Assembly (NCBI GenBank): GCA_030640695.1
Contig: DAOWIX010000095.1
Location: 1-6,572 of the forward strand
Reading direction: 5' to 3'
From: Deltaproteobacteria bacterium
Lineage (GTDB): Bacteria > Desulfobacterota > Anaeroferrophillalia > Anaeroferrophillales > Tharpellaceae
Length of the DNA: 6,572 bases
Shown: positions 6,291 through 6,572 of the stretch, piece after piece
How the letters are laid out: each line of letters begins with the position of its first letter
Numbering within the stretch: position 1 is the first letter of the stretch
Notes under the pieces: model-generated
Told to the model about the DNA's origin: nothing
The model's database searches: none
Seen by the model: the letters and a program-made list of their open reading frames with translations, nothing else
Translations under genes and position numbers: made by a program

Positions 6291-6399
6291 ACCAGGCTAC
6301 CCTGCGGCACACGGAGAGCGGTGCTGCCGCTGCTTCCTTCCGGATCTGACGGGGTTCACGCCGTCGCCGTTGCACAGGACCTGGTTATCACCCATGGGG
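6277..6399 (-). ncRNA. ffs: Signal recognition particle RNA, small bacterial type (4.5S RNA)
   Basis: RNA scaffold of the signal recognition particle; it binds Ffh and directs ribosomes making membrane proteins to FtsY at the membrane. On the minus strand the hallmark apical region CAGATCCGGAAGGAAGCAG (6348-6330) is present, with the GGAA tetraloop at 6341-6338 flanked by the conserved internal-loop bases that contact the Ffh M domain. The ends pair over about 20 bp: 5' CCCCATGGGTGATAACCAGG (6399-6380) with 3' CCTGGTTATCTCTCATGGGG (6296-6277), broken only by one U-U mismatch and one G-U pair. No Alu domain is seen, so this is the short Gram-negative form. The mature ends are uncertain by some bases and may be trimmed. 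It lies upstream of dnaX in the same direction, a common neighbourhood. No promoter is clear upstream. Confidence 0.95.
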
Positions 6400-6442
6400 A
6401 CAAAATCATGGCGTCGCACCCCAAGAGTACTTCCTGCGGGGC

Positions 6443-6554
6443 GTAAAAAGTTCCGATATCCTGCGTTGTTGCGGTTTTCCAGGCACTCGACATACTACAT
6501 GTATGGTCTCGCTCCTGGAAACCCACTATACATCTTGTCTATTGAAATTTTTAC
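6443..6554. repeat. Large nested imperfect palindrome upstream of ffs, possible dispersed repeat
   Basis: Three nested inverted pairs share one centre near 6498: outer GTAAAAAGTTCC (6443-6454) with GAAATTTTTAC (6544-6554), middle GGTTTTCCAGG (6473-6483) with CCTGGAAACCC (6514-6524, 10 of 11 matching), and inner CATAC (6491-6495) with GTATG (6501-6505). The centre contains the perfect 8-bp palindrome TACATGTA (6496-6503). No ORF, tRNA or convincing promoter is seen in 6400-6572, so this structure is the main content of that stretch. It may continue past the right edge of the window. Its nature (MITE, REP-like element or hairpin RNA) is unknown. Confidence 0.45.
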
Positions 6555-6572
6555 TTATCCATGCCGTGACTT

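Noticed and set aside
6112..6375. 87-codon minus-strand open frame
   Set aside because: It runs through the 4.5S RNA and the palindromic element; its sequence is Arg/Cys-rich with no family resemblance, and the RNA gene explains the region.
6400..6442. Hairpin with CACCCC and GGGGCG arms as a terminator, or an ffs promoter
   Set aside because: No T-tract follows on either strand, and no -35/-10 pair with proper spacing before the RNA start could be found (CATGAT is the nearest -10-like hexamer, without a partner).

Overview
The window looks like a chromosomal segment of a mesophilic Gram-negative bacterium of about average GC. It probably belongs to the former Deltaproteobacteria (Desulfobacterota/Desulfuromonadota). 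That placement is an inference from the feel of the protein sequences and from the ffs-dnaX-ybaB order; no search was run. All recognisable genes lie on the minus strand, so transcription runs from the right end of the window to the left.

Layout from right to left, in the direction of transcription: (i) about 170 bp with no gene, holding a large imperfect palindrome (6443-6554) that may be part of a dispersed repeat. (ii) ffs, the 4.5S RNA of the signal recognition particle, with a long terminal helix followed by a T-tract that probably serves as its terminator. (iii) A spacer holding an imperfect palindromic element of about 79 bp (6161-6239) and a small GC hairpin just before dnaX. (iv) dnaX, encoding the tau/gamma clamp-loader subunit, with a long low-complexity linker containing A9, A7 and A8 runs; the A9 run is a good candidate for slippage that would make a gamma-like short form. 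(v) ybaB, a nucleoid-associated protein gene. (vi) argD, argF and argG, three genes for arginine synthesis from N-acetylglutamate semialdehyde to argininosuccinate, tightly packed and with argD/argF overlapping. (vii) A 62-bp spacer with short repeated motifs, then the first 29 codons of a GxxExxY-family gene that runs off the left edge.

The dnaX-ybaB pair is very often followed by recR. Here argD starts 21 bp after ybaB instead, which gives a continuous unidirectional block dnaX-ybaB-argD-argF-argG with gaps of 39, 21, -23 and 24 bp. This suggests co-transcription of a DNA-replication gene pair with an arginine cluster. argH, which commonly follows argG, is not next; its place is taken by the GxxExxY gene with its repeat-like leader. 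No ARG box, riboswitch or convincing sigma-70 promoter could be identified by eye.

No wholly new system is evident. The points most worth checking are the A9 slippage site in dnaX, the two palindromic elements flanking ffs, and the GxxExxY cassette after argG.
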